A stretch of DNA of 64,000 nucleotides, taken from assembly GCA_035048495.1 (NCBI GenBank), contig CM068546.1, positions 11,662,435 through 11,726,434 on the forward strand. Reading direction: 5' to 3'. The position numbers were made by a program, and so were the translations under genes. This DNA is from Euptelea pleiosperma. Its lineage: Eukaryota > Streptophyta > Magnoliopsida > Ranunculales > Eupteleaceae. Positions 51,201-59,382 of the stretch are shown here, in pieces. The number at the start of each line of letters is the position of its first letter. Positions within the stretch are counted from its first letter, which is position 1. The notes beneath the pieces are model-generated. The model was not told the origin of the DNA, did no database searches, and saw only the letters and a program-made list of their open reading frames with translations.

Positions 51201-54200
51201 CACCTTCGGTCGTGGACACAAGGATATGGAGATGGAACAAGGATGGAACTTTTTCGGTTTGATCTTTTTATTTGGCCCTTGATAGGTCCTATAGAGCTGA
51301 TTTACTGGTTTCCATTGTTTGGGGTTCCAGGATTTCTTCAAAGGTAGCATTTTTCACTTGGACTGTAGTTTTGGATAAGATTTTGACTGTAGATCACTTT
51401 ATTTGTCTATTAGATGCAAAATGGTCATTATTGATTTTTGCTCCATGTGCAAAGCAAGTGGTGAGTCTGTGGATCATCCCCTCCATATGGCCAGGGAAGT
51501 TTGGAGTCCTCTTTTTTTTTTTTTTATGATCTGTTGGACAATGCCAAGATCTATTTAGGACCTTTTCTGGAGCTGATCTTCTAGCGCCTTTTCTTCTAGA
51601 GGCTGAGTGCTTAGGTGTTTACTTCCATTTGTGATTTGTTGGGGCTTATGGAAAGAAAGAAACTGCAGGGTTTTTTATGGCAAAGAGGTGGAAGTGCACG
51701 TCATTGTTCTTCAGATTGAAGCGTTCATGTACAAATGGTCTCAAAGCAAGATTGTAGAGGGCTTTTTTTCGATTATTTTGTTTGCAGATGGGGCTAAATT
51801 GTTTATGGGGGAAGATAGTGTGTGTGTTTCATAGTCCTTTATAGGTCTCCTCGACTTTTTAGGCTCCTTTGTATTCCTCTTTGGATTCATCCCCTTTTTT
51901 TAATATATTTTTATTTATAAAAAAATGTAGGATCAAAGAGTTCAAGTGTCCAGACTGGCTGGCAGAACACTATAAACCGCTTTCCTGCCTCATCCGACAA
52001 TGGGTCTCCAAGCATGCTTTATTTTTAGTGCCAGTTTCTGCACTGGTATGTCACTTGTAAAGAAACCTCTCAAAACTTGCCTTATAATGGCTGGATATCA
52101 AAGTCTGTTGACATCTTTCTGAATTACAGCTTGCAGGATTTATAACCTCGTTCATATTGTTACTTCGAAGAGTTCGTCGGAGTCAATATTTATCAACCAG
52201 AGCAGAAGAGCTTTACCAGCAGGTATGCATGGGTTTTTTTTTTCTCCATATCACCTACAATAACGAAGTGTCGAAACCTTAATTTAGTGAAATGCTATGG
52301 GTTTCGTCTGTGTAGAGGAAAATCAAATATGTAAATCGTGTTTTCCTTGATTTAGGATTTGGTTTCAACTGAATTGTATTTCCGAGCCCAAACTTAAAGA
52401 TCATCACTTGACCCATTGAATTCAGAGACTTGATTTGGAGATATTATATAAGTGCTCTATGTTGGAGCCTTTGTCGGACTAAACTCGATTAGAAGATGGA
52501 GTCTTAAGAGCCCAAATTTTTATGTTTATTATGATGAAAATGACTAGTGGGGTTTATGACCCATTCTTAACTTATGGATTGTTTGTGTGAATGCTCTAAC
52601 CTTGAACTTAGTAATGCATGGGGAAGACTGACATACCGGGGGCCAAACTACCAACAATATGAGTGTTCAAACTGCCAGCAATATGACCCATAAAATACAT
52701 TGATATGATACTTATCTAAATCTTTTTTTAAGCTAAAGTATCATCTCTTAGTACATACATCTCTTAGTACATACATCGTACATATAGCTTTGTCAGCTAA
52801 ACAAATAAGGAAATAGTTGGGAGTTAAGAAAATAACCGATAGTAAGATAGGACATTAAAAGAGCGTCTTGTTGAATTATATACAAAACATCAGTGTTGTA
52901 TCATGTCAACATGGGTACTCTACAAAGTATTTGATATCATAGACTAGGAAGCATCTGTGCCTGCATATAAGTATCTGCGTCGACCAGAACAATTTTGTTC
53001 ACTTTTATCTTTACTTTGATCTCAATTACATAATTTTGTCCTATATGCATTAATTAAAATCCAATGTACTTGCACAACTCTGATAGGTTTGTGACATACT
53101 TGAAGAAAATGCCATCATGGCAAAAAGTGTGAATGGTGGAGGTGAACCTTGGGTGGTTGCTTCTTGGTTACGAGATCATCTAATTTTGCCAAAGGAAAGG
53201 AAAGATCCACTGTTATGGAAAAAGGTATTCTCCTTTCTTCAAGGATCCAACCATCTTTGTTGATAAAAGCATGTTTTTTTTTCACTTTTTCATTGGAATC
53301 TTATTTATTAGTGACGTTTTTACAGACCATTCCATGCACACTAGTTTCTTATTTGGGGTGATTTACAAGCTTTGATTTGATAAGTTTAATTGTCCAGAAT
53401 TTCCAGTAACCTGTTTGAAGATTTGAGCCCTGTCTAACATCACAATGGCTTCTAAAAAATTAAGATAATTTAGAACTGGGAGTGAGATTGTCTCAACAAA
53501 ATCTTATTGAAGAAATTCTTAGAAAGATCAATAAATATGATTTCAAACCTTCTTGTACTCTTGAAGGATCCAATACATGAAGTTCATTTTTAAATTTTCA
53601 AGAGTATTTAGTTGCTTAAGTATGGCATGTACTGCCAAAGTTTAATATGTTTATACTTTATACATGCAATTTAGGAAAAGAGCACTAGAATGTACTGATA
53701 ATAATTTTCAGATATTTGTGGAAGACCGTAAATTCTAATATTTACATTATTTTATTATAATTATTTGACTATAATAGAGGTTTATAGTGATGGCACTTGG
53801 AGTTGAATTTAGAGGAAAACATGAATGAGTAATTTCTTGGAGTGTATGACTCGGAGAGTTAGAATTAATAGAGCTAGTTTCTGTAGAAGAGAAGGTGGAA
53901 TGACTTAAAATTATTGGTAGATGTACCAATACGAGTAAGCCCATTGTTGTAATCACTGTGTGTCGTGATAACAATATCGCTTTGAGTGACGCTTATTGTG
54001 CATTGAGAAATCTAGAGAAATAAGTATCAAACATAATTAAGGAAGAGAGATAGGGAGGGGTTCCAGCCCGTAACTTGGTTGGTGTCTACATCGCAACTGT
54101 GAGGTTGCATGTTTGATCCAAATTTACCCACCAAAAAAGAAAAAGATGAAATGAGAAATGAAATGGAGTTTTCTTTTCTATTTTGTTTTTTTTTTTTAAA

Positions 54201-56853
54201 TGTGAAGTCAAATTTGTTTGATTATCTATTGGAAGCCATGTGAGATTATACGTTTAAGGGGATGGACTTAATATATGTAGAAACTGTTAGTTAATTAGGG
54301 TTTCATGGAGAATGAGAGAGAAGAATTGGGGAGAAAGAGAGAATCGTACGGAGCAACATAACATTCTCTCCATCCGTCCCCTAAAATATATATATATATA
54401 TATATTTAACATAAAACAATAAGAACAAAATTACCAAGCACAAAATTATTGAGCACTATATATATATATATATAGTCAGGTTATTTTGACACACAGAAAA
54501 GACATGCCCATGAGTTAAGTGCTGATTTTTGGTGAGGATAATATCCTCATCAAGGAGATCATCCTCACAGAAAATCAATCGATTCTGGAACTTCTACCCC
54601 TATCAAAAGTGCACTTAAATTTGACGGTGGAATGGATGGTCTAGAATATTTTAACTTGTGATCTACTTTTCACAGGGCTATAACTACCGAAATGGGCTGA
54701 TTTTTGGACAGGGTGATCTCCATGGTGAGGAGATTATTCTCACTAAAAATCATCAATTGACTCATCTCCAAATGGGCCCCACATAGATGTGTCAAAACTA
54801 CCTATATATATATAGCAAACTAGGTTTGACCAGCCAGACCTAAGTATGCATCCAAACACAACCTTGGTGGATATAACTCGAGTACAAATATGAAACAAGA
54901 AATCTACTGTAGTGGCAGTGTCCTTAAATCACAGAATCTGGACTTGTTCCTGACCCACCTAAGAGATCTGCTGTGCTAACAATTAATATGATCGAATGAT
55001 CTTAAGTCTTCACCGTTCACACACACACACACATGTATATATATATATATGTGAATCCCTACACGTGGTTGCTAAATGCTGCCCACAACAAATAGAAACT
55101 AAAGCAAACACAATAAAGCAACTCTATAGGAACAAAAAAAAATTAAACTAAGGCTATATTTGATTCACAGACAAAGGGAAGAAAAGAAAACATTTTCTGG
55201 GAAAAAGCCATTTCCTGTACTTGGTTCATTTGAGAATGTGGGCCCCATGGAAAACACGCTCCAAAAAAAAGAAAGTCATTTTCAATGCTCAGATTCAGTT
55301 TTCAACCGAATCAACCCTACCTTCAATTGTCTTGGAAATCGATTTTTTTTTCCTTTTTGGAAATGCTTTTCCTGGCGGAAGTGACTTCCAACAAACCAAA
55401 CGCAGCCTAAAGAATTTTCAATATGAAGGCCTTGGGGCCCATGTACGATCTGTATGAACAAGCCAAAACCCTATGTTAATGGGATAGCTAATGTGAGGCC
55501 CATGCAATGGACTGGGCACATAAAAAAGCTATCAAGTGGCCTAATCCAAGGTCTGCGGATGCAGAAATTTCAGGCCATGGCTGATTCCATCATAATTTCT
55601 TGCACCGTAAGCAAAAGTAGGGTGTCTATCTAAAGAGGAGGGGTGGGGTGGGGAGGGATATGATCCATATTTTGGGTGCTTGTGCGTGCTTCTTTTTTTT
55701 TTCCTGATAAATGTTTTTGTGCTTGCTTTAATCTATCTGAAGAAGATTACGGTTGAACTTTAAAACAACTATTTTAGATCAATTTTTGGTGCTTATAGTG
55801 AGTTATTTTGTGGGTTTATTGCTGTGCAGTAAACCTGCAGCATTTTATTGGAGATTCGAATTACATCACTCCATCACTCAGTTCCCAATTCTTTTTACTG
55901 TGTTTTTGGGCATTTTGGAATGTTGAGATTCCGTGTTTTCTGAAAAAAGCCAGTGAAGTAAACAGAATTTAACAAAGTAATGATTCTGTGCAAACCAGTG
56001 AATAATAACCGAGTAAGGAATTGAGGATTTTGGGCTCGGTTGAATCCCAGAGTTAGTATTGCCAGGGACCCTTCGATAATTGGATGGCGTCGACTATCTT
56101 CCAGTAGCGGCATTTGCAGTGCACCTATGAGCCTTTTGATCTTATAATGATTCAGTGTCTTAGCAATCGATTTTGATCATTTCCTGTGATACTCTGATGT
56201 CTTTAATATGATGCTTGTTGTTTGGTTTGACTTCCACAAACTTGTGCCATTTTATTTTTGTTTATATTGAAGTATGATAAATGGTTTCTATACTTTCGCA
56301 TTGACTTAAAGATTCTACTTTAGGGTTAATATCTGCATTCTATGTTTAAGGTTGAGGAATTGGTCCAAGAAGATTCACGTCTAGATCAGTACCCGAAGCT
56401 GGTGAAGGGTGAGTCAAAAGTGGTTTGGGAATGGCAAGGTATGCAAGGCATATTTCTACAGTCAAAGTGATTATTCATTTAAACATTTCTGGCAAGCACA
56501 GAAAAAGTTTTATGTCTGCACTGCATTTAATAGTGTAAAATGGTTTCACAACTCTCATATCGAATTCTTTTAAAGATAACAGATGTTCCTTGGATAATGA
56601 ACACTGCGGATCACCAGTCAAAATAAATAGATGAACAAATTCACTTATGGATGAGCAAAATGTTCAATTGATGCCAGAAGAAGTGGATCTTATGTCAAGG
56701 GTGTTGTTTCTTATTTTTGTAGTCGAAGGTTCGCTGAGCTCTTCGAGGACAAAAAAGAAGGGGACACCAAGCAAACTGAAATCCAGTGGAGGCATACGTG
56801 GGTCTCCTGTTCGACAACAAACACTGAAGGCAGATGAGCCGCTAAATTGTTAA
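28807..56853 (+). CDS. Man1/Src1 C-terminal (MSC) domain protein, probable inner nuclear membrane protein (9 exons)
   Basis: Exons: 28807-29065, 41453-41580, 41689-41760, 41908-42053, 51931-52045, 52130-52222, 53087-53224, 56351-56438, 56723-56853. All introns are GT-AG and the joined frame is 1170 bp (389 aa) with no internal stop. The ATG at 28807 was chosen because upstream codons lack another ATG. Residues 1-15 are basic (KKRPKSKHR), possibly nuclear targeting. Membrane segments lie at about 44-66 and 230-252. Between them is a Cys-rich start ([13 protein letters not shown]) and the MSC fold; after the second come [34 protein letters not shown] and a Lys/Ser-rich tail. Man1/Src1/Heh proteins have this two-pass layout in the inner nuclear membrane. 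No LEM or HeH domain is seen, as in known plant members. Function beyond envelope location is inference. The gene spans 28 kb because of introns 1 and 4. Confidence 0.9.
30202..30256. repeat. (GA)n microsatellite
   Basis: About 27 uninterrupted GA units. It lies at or near the outer end of the copia-3 LTR, where the related LTR of copia-2 has a CT-rich stretch on the coding strand, so it probably grew from that. Confidence 0.9.
30203..30361 (-). repeat. 3' LTR of copia-3 (outer limit uncertain)
   Basis: On the minus strand it starts TGTTGTCAAGGTAGTTATG right after the polypurine tract AACTTGAGGGAGAG. It shares with the copia-2 LTR the words GGGGCATACTTGTC and AATAAGAAGATTAGAGTCAT. The end is hidden in or just past the GA microsatellite. 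Confidence 0.6.
30663..31935 (-). pseudogene. copia-3 reverse transcriptase and RNase H, broken
   Basis: The RNase H part (30663-30956) has [20 protein letters not shown] and [12 protein letters not shown]. The RT part (31016-31354) has [14 protein letters not shown], so the YVDD catalytic pair is kept, and [17 protein letters not shown]. Upstream RT (to about 31935) is in several frames with stops. Similar to copia-2 37690-39200 in the opposite orientation. Confidence 0.85.
32256..33143 (-). pseudogene. copia-3 integrase
   Basis: Contains [19 protein letters not shown] with the CETC of the zinc-binding HHCC fold, [14 protein letters not shown] (first Asp), [14 protein letters not shown], where the second Asp of the usual DNGGEY is changed to Asn, and [12 protein letters not shown] (Glu). 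With a catalytic Asp altered the protein would be inactive. The frame shifts into a serine-rich non-matching end after about residue 205. Confidence 0.85.
33360..34205 (-). pseudogene. copia-3 gag and protease remnants
   Basis: Protease motif [15 protein letters not shown] (usual DSGA changed to DLGA) at about 33540-33480. Gag pieces include [16 protein letters not shown] (about 34100) and [20 protein letters not shown] (33895-33835), matching gag of copia-2. No intact zinc knuckle was found. The junction to the unrelated integrase fragment lies near 34205. Confidence 0.75.
34206..35047 (-). pseudogene. Integrase fragment of a second copia family (copia-B)
   Basis: Minus-strand pieces: [57 protein letters not shown] and [19 protein letters not shown], ending near [14 protein letters not shown]. 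Catalytic residues are recognisable but the fragment is split by frameshifts. It differs throughout from the integrase of copia-2 and copia-3, and has no LTR of its own here. Confidence 0.85.
35048..35227 (+). repeat. 5' LTR of copia-2 (3' part missing)
   Basis: Starts TATTATCATATACGTATT, where the 3' LTR has TGTTATC (a G-to-A change). The last shared bases are CATCCTAAACCTT, after which the copies diverge. It contains AAATAAATAAGATTTATGG, which may include the promoter TATA region. Confidence 0.85.
35240..35947 (+). pseudogene. copia-2 gag, N-terminally truncated
   Basis: Begins inside the retrotransposon Gag core ([19 protein letters not shown]), followed by [18 protein letters not shown], a Ser/Pro/Tyr-rich linker and a CCHC zinc knuckle [14 protein letters not shown] near residue 155. 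It ends at a TAG (35945-35947) just before the protease region. The ATG at 35246 is only the first Met after the deletion, not the original start. Confidence 0.85.
35948..37614 (+). pseudogene. copia-2 protease and integrase
   Basis: The 535-codon frame from 36007 has the protease motif [15 protein letters not shown], the GAG-pre-integrase [14 protein letters not shown] with CETC, integrase Asp in [22 protein letters not shown] (second Asp, usual DNGGEY altered around it) and Glu in [13 protein letters not shown]. Two residues are missing in the [10 protein letters not shown] segment. The frame ends at 37612-37614, before RT, by a stop. Confidence 0.9.
37615..39217 (+). pseudogene. copia-2 reverse transcriptase and RNase H
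   Basis: The first part (37692-37946) has [20 protein letters not shown] and [11 protein letters not shown], then a frameshift near 37900. The second frame (37916-39217) runs to the natural stop: [49 protein letters not shown] (YVDD intact), then RNase [47 protein letters not shown] and [14 protein letters not shown] and RNase H are the best-kept parts of any element in the window. Confidence 0.92.
39211..39224 (+). other. Polypurine tract of copia-2
   Basis: AACTTGAGGGGGAG lies right before the 3' LTR (TGTTATC). The same tract occurs before the copia-3 and copia-4 LTRs. Confidence 0.8.
39225..39404 (+). repeat. 3' LTR of copia-2
   Basis: Starts TGTTATCATATACGTATT. Matches 35048-35227 with three substitutions. 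The LTR may continue a few tens of bases past 39404, where the left copy has been cut. Confidence 0.85.
39405..39911. other. Intron 1 segment without recognised gene
   Basis: Small frames on both strands with no domain. The part near 39540-39660 could belong to the gypsy remnant downstream, but nothing supports that directly. Confidence 0.3.
39912..40310 (-). pseudogene. Ty3/gypsy gag N-terminal fragment with leader
   Basis: Minus-strand frame 40253-39912 (113 aa) begins [20 protein letters not shown], continues with a Gln/Glu-rich coiled stretch and ends [20 protein letters not shown], the opening of the plant gypsy Gag domain. It stops early, so the rest of Gag and all of Pol are missing. 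On the minus strand, about 55 bp upstream is AAATTGGTAGCATAG (about 40296-40310), a possible primer site next to an LTR end; the LTR itself could not be delimited. Confidence 0.7.
40625..40867. mobile_element. Non-autonomous hAT-type element (243 bp) in intron 1
   Basis: Terminal inverted repeats CTATGATGCCTGGATAT and CTATGATACCCGGATAC (right end inverted) are flanked by a perfect 8-bp duplication CATGCAAC (40617-40624 and 40868-40875). Inside are GGATACGG repeats near the left end and GTGTCGACACG, a palindrome, near the right. No transposase. An 8-bp duplication is typical of hAT. Confidence 0.85.
42160..43678 (+). pseudogene. LINE ORF1 remnant
   Basis: Several frames in sequence: 42162-42509 ([39 protein letters not shown]), 42314-42514 ([26 protein letters not shown] end), 42536-42949 and 43079-43678. 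They resemble the N-terminal protein of some plant L1 elements, in which a short DNA/RNA-binding fold precedes a variable acidic part. No zinc knuckle was found. Frameshifts and stops make it non-functional. Confidence 0.6.
44060..44386. repeat. MITE inserted in the LINE (family A relative)
   Basis: Long inverted repeats: GAAGTTCCCTCCC, TGTGGAGCTCACTTTAGGGC and CCACTGACCTTTTGGATGTT at the left, with the same blocks inverted at the right (AACATCCAAAAGGTCAGTGG, GGGGAACATC). Paired G-boxes are absent here, unlike the other copies. The centre has CCAATGGCTAGAAATC. Confidence 0.75.
44387..45369 (+). other. LINE spacer without clear domain
   Basis: Lies between ORF1 and the endonuclease start. The frame 44545-44880 is weakly protein-like (acidic, Thr-rich) and may be the end of ORF1. 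Nothing else was recognised. Confidence 0.4.
45458..45675 (-). repeat. 3' LTR of copia-4
   Basis: 218 bp, TGTTAGAATTCTTAG to CTTCTAACA on the minus strand. Its other half is the LTR at 49825-50038. It includes a GA-rich stretch (CT-rich on the coding strand) like the other short copia LTRs here. Confidence 0.9.
45670..46724 (-). pseudogene. copia-4 reverse transcriptase C-terminal part and RNase H
   Basis: Frame 46724-46209 has [15 protein letters not shown], where the second catalytic Asp of YVDD is Glu, then [19 protein letters not shown] and [16 protein letters not shown]. Frame 46221-45670 has [40 protein letters not shown] and [15 protein letters not shown]. The frames overlap by a frameshift. 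The YVED change alone would probably disable synthesis. Confidence 0.88.
46997..48546 (-). pseudogene. copia-4 integrase and reverse transcriptase N-terminal part
   Basis: Integrase: [20 protein letters not shown] with [17 protein letters not shown] (zinc binding), [31 protein letters not shown], then a frame change to [20 protein letters not shown], where the usual NGVAERKH has lost its Gly and the catalytic Glu context is altered. RT start: [20 protein letters not shown] and [11 protein letters not shown]. Confidence 0.85.
48600..49300 (-). pseudogene. copia-4 gag remnant with zinc knuckle
   Basis: On the minus strand near 48860-48810 the frame reads [12 protein letters not shown], then a stop and YC, that is a CX2CX4HX4C zinc knuckle interrupted by one TAG. 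A Gly/Arg-rich part precedes it. Upstream gag is spread over several frames, starting near 49210 just after the usual Met position. Confidence 0.6.
49811..49824 (-). other. Primer binding site of copia-4
   Basis: On the minus strand TGTTATCAGAGCAT follows the LTR end. It matches the initiator-Met tRNA site TGGTATCAGAGC except for G to T at the third base. Confidence 0.75.
49825..50038 (-). repeat. 5' LTR of copia-4
   Basis: 214 bp with TGTTAG / CTAACA ends. Differs from the 3' LTR by many substitutions and several short indels. Confidence 0.9.
50039..51834 (+). pseudogene. LINE reverse transcriptase, C-terminal half
   Basis: Frames 50608-50925, 51272-51529 and 51607-51834, with connecting pieces in other frames, follow the normal L1 order after the RT palm: [38 protein letters not shown], the zf-RVT region and [15 protein letters not shown]. 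Stops and frameshifts occur about every 200 bp. Confidence 0.85.
52223..53086 (+). other. Intron 6 of the MSC gene
   Basis: 864 bp, donor CAG/GTATGC, acceptor GATAG/GTT. AT-rich, with no repeat or gene recognised. Confidence 0.75.
54055..54140 (+). mobile_element. tRNA-derived SINE-like fragment
   Basis: TAACTTGGTTGGTG resembles RNA polymerase III box A and GAGGTTGCATGTTTGATCC resembles box B with the usual spacing of a tRNA-derived SINE head. An A-rich stretch (CCAAAAAAGAAAAAG) follows. It is too short and changed to be a working tRNA gene, since the acceptor stem does not pair. Confidence 0.5.
54490..54806. repeat. MITE, family F, within TA repeats
   Basis: Arms GCTGATTTTTGGTGAGGATA / inverse near 54740-54760, with GATCATCC and GGAGATCA words, ACACACAG at the left and GATGTGTC at the right. 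It is flanked by (TA)n on both sides, as expected for insertion in a TA target. Confidence 0.6.
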
Positions 56854-58696
56854 TTTGTTTTCATTGATGTGCTCTTTATGTTGTAAAATACTTGAGATTT
56901 ATGCTATAATGCATTGTTTTTTGAATTTTTTTTTTTTATTGCTGCGAGTTTTTATGATGTCGGCGAAAATCTTGAAACGGCATCTATCACTACAATGATT
57001 TGGATTTTGGACCACTGAACTGTAGAACCCCCACTGAAGCTGTTTGCCTCCAATAAGGGTGCTAATGTCAGAGGTCCATCAATCTCCATTTTTAATGGAC
57101 CCTACTCCATATTCCTCATTCATGGACCATCTCGTTGTCAGTACCTTTCGATTGGTGGGCCACGGCTTGGATGGAGCATAGTCCAATTAGCTTGCTTGGA
57201 GAACAGGGGGTTTCCAAACACATGGTTAATTGACCAGAGGAAAAAGTCCATGCTGCGTGGATGACTTGTAATCTTCTGATTAAGAGCCAAACCGATGGGC
57301 TGCATTCAAGGACGACAATACTGACTGTTCAAATGCTAGGATCCCCTCTTTGATTGGTCAAAACCCAAATAAGAGCTTTATTTGGATATGTCCTATCTGT
57401 CCAATTCTATGGTCAATACTACATTGATAAAAGTCAATATTGTATTTTAGGTTCCATGTCCAATCTAGAGGCTGGTACTACAGGGGGATGGTCTAGATTG
57501 ATGGCCATGTGCATGTTATAAAATCATGGTTTGAGCAGCAAGAAGATTAGAATGTGGGTCCAGTAAACATTTCTCTACCAGTGTTCTCTTTTACAAATTT
57601 TCTTAAGAGGAAAACGGAGGTGTTTGGATGGTATATGGGTTACTCCATCCTCAGTCTGACCCATCAACCAAAACTCAAGACCAGCAAAAATGGGTTTGGG
57701 GAAGTTGGGTTTTGGGTTGAACTGATCCATTGCCACCCCTAATGACTATAATGTAACTTGACTTGAAACAAAACTGGATCAAGATTCTAATGTTTCGACT
57801 AAGACCTGACAGAAATCGGGTAATATCTGAACCCTACAATATTAGGGTCTATGTGAAAATCTCATGTTTTCATGACCTAGCACAGCATTAGCCCTGAAGA
57901 GCAAGGTCAATGCTGCAACTACTTCTAGAAAAATCAACTCCGGTCTTGTTTTAAGTGCAAAATCTGAAAAATTGGGCTTTAGATGGTTACAAAACATGGA
58001 AGGACCAAACTAGGACTGACGACAGCTGTGCCATTTTTCGGGTTTCCAAACTGGCCTTAGGTAACACCATAAAAAATTCCTTTTTTTGCTTCCAAAAACC
58101 AAAAAACAGGTAAGTTTGTTTGAATGTCATGCAGGAAGATGTTTTTAAGAAGTCAAAAAGTAGCTTTAAAATGAAGCAGTTTTTCTTGTTTTTATGCTTC
58201 GTACTTCAAGTGAAGACTCAATTTTAGCACATATTGAATTGATATTTTTAAGTGAAACTTTTGTAATACCATGTTTGCCCATTTAAGTTGCACCCCATGA
58301 ATTGTGTTTCAATTTGCTTAATAATTTACAAAATGCTTCCCAAAGTTGGACTCAGATTACCGTGTGATGCAAGCGTTCAGGGACCCACCTTGATTTTGGT
58401 TAACCTGGACCATTTTTAGATTTATCCAAGAGATCAGAGGGTTGTGATCATTTCTCTGTTTATTGGACTATTGGAGATCGTTCGACAGGGGACACTTTTT
58501 GAATAATAGTTCACTTATGAGTCTTAAAAGTCCTACTTAGAAACCAATCAGCCCATAAAAAAAATCACATCTATTATTTGTTGACATAATTGTCGGATGG
58601 ATTAGAAAAAAATATTGTCGGATGAATGTTTAGTTTGGGTGCCTGACAATTCGAGGGGTGCAACTAAAATTTCCCATTTAATTTTTGAAGATAAAG
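56854..58696. other. 3' flank of the MSC gene and intergenic DNA
   Basis: The first 100-200 bp probably hold the 3' UTR; no canonical AATAAA was fixed. The rest has no gene. The frame 57554-57742 has no domain. Confidence 0.45.
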
Positions 58697-59382
58697 GGTA
58701 ATTTTAGTCGCACCCCACAAAAAAGTGAGGGCACCCGACACCCTTGGTTTTTTTACTATATATATTTATTACAAAAATACCCTTTTAAAGAGTTTGTAGG
58801 CACCCCCACATAGATTTCAAACTCTGAGGGCACCCTTCTCCCATTTCAGCACAAGAGAGTAACGAGTAAAACTTCTGTCGCAACAGGTTTGACCGAAGCC
58901 AGAGACAACCCACAATAGGAGCCACGTGGCACACTCTTAGTGGACGCTGAGCGTATGGATGTTTGGCCAGTCCCTCGGTGGACCTACAAACAAAAAATCA
59001 ACATAATTAGTAAATTCAAAGTGTTGGATTGATGTCATTTTCATGGGTTGATTTTAACCGTAGGAATCTAGGCATTATTGAGAATTATTTGGGTGCAAAG
59101 ATCCAAAGGTTGTAAATCACTAATCAGGCTGATTTTTGGTTTGCAGGTCTACCGAGGGACTGGCCAAACATCCATACGGTCAGCGTCCACTAAGAGTGTG
59201 TCACGTGGCTCGTATTGTGGGTTGTCTCTGGCTTCGGTCAAATCCGTTGCGACAGAAGTTTTACTCGTTACTCTCTTGTGCTGAAATGGGAGAAGGGTGC
59301 CCTCAGAGTTTGAAATCTATGTGGGGGTGCTCTCAGCAGGTCGGGTGCCCTCACATTTTGTGGGGTGCGACTAAAATTACCC
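58697..59382. repeat. Long, nearly perfect inverted repeat (about 685 bp)
   Basis: Outer arms GGTAATTTTAGTCGCACCCC and the inverse GGGGTGCGACTAAAATTACC. Next come CACCCCCACATAGATTTCAA and GAGGGCACCCTTCTCCCATT, GAGTAAAACTTCTGTCGCAA, and the family A core with GAGCCACGTGGCACACTC, each present inverted in the right half. Each arm is about 300 bp and the centre of about 100 bp is single copy. A family A MITE seems to sit inside a second inverted-repeat element. No open frame. Confidence 0.85.

Larger units (their letters stand above)
42150..51927 (+). mobile_element. Plant L1-type LINE, decayed, interrupted by copia-4
   Basis: Two LINE parts (about 42150-45457 and 50039-51927) are separated by copia-4. 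Left part: ORF1-type frames, then the start of the endonuclease ([16 protein letters not shown]) at about 45370. Right part: the RT active-site region [10 protein letters not shown] (about 50370-50400; usual ADD has become VDD), [42 protein letters not shown] and the zf-RVT segment [17 protein letters not shown]. The 3' UTR ends in a short A-rich tail at 51919-51927. Endonuclease C-terminus and RT N-terminus are missing, so there is an internal deletion besides the insertion. The exact 5' end and target duplication were not found. Confidence 0.88.
42054..51930 (+). other. Intron 4 of the MSC gene (9.9 kb), formed largely by a LINE
   Basis: Phase 2 intron, donor TGG/GTATGC, acceptor AAATGTAG/G. 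Nearly all of it is an L1-type LINE in gene orientation, with a copia element and a MITE inserted in the LINE. Only about 100 bp at the left (42054 to about 42150) look like original intron. Confidence 0.85.
53225..56350 (+). other. Intron 7 of the MSC gene
   Basis: 3126 bp, donor AAG/GTATTC, acceptor TTTAAG/GTT. Contains a SINE-like fragment, a family F MITE and TA runs (54388-54404, 54456-54472, 54799-54814, 55036-55050), listed separately. Elsewhere nothing was recognised; the frames near 55160-55460 are non-domain. Confidence 0.75.

Noticed and set aside
54055..54140. A genuine tRNA gene
   Set aside because: Box-like words exist, but no acceptor stem pairing or usable anticodon loop was found; kept as a SINE candidate.
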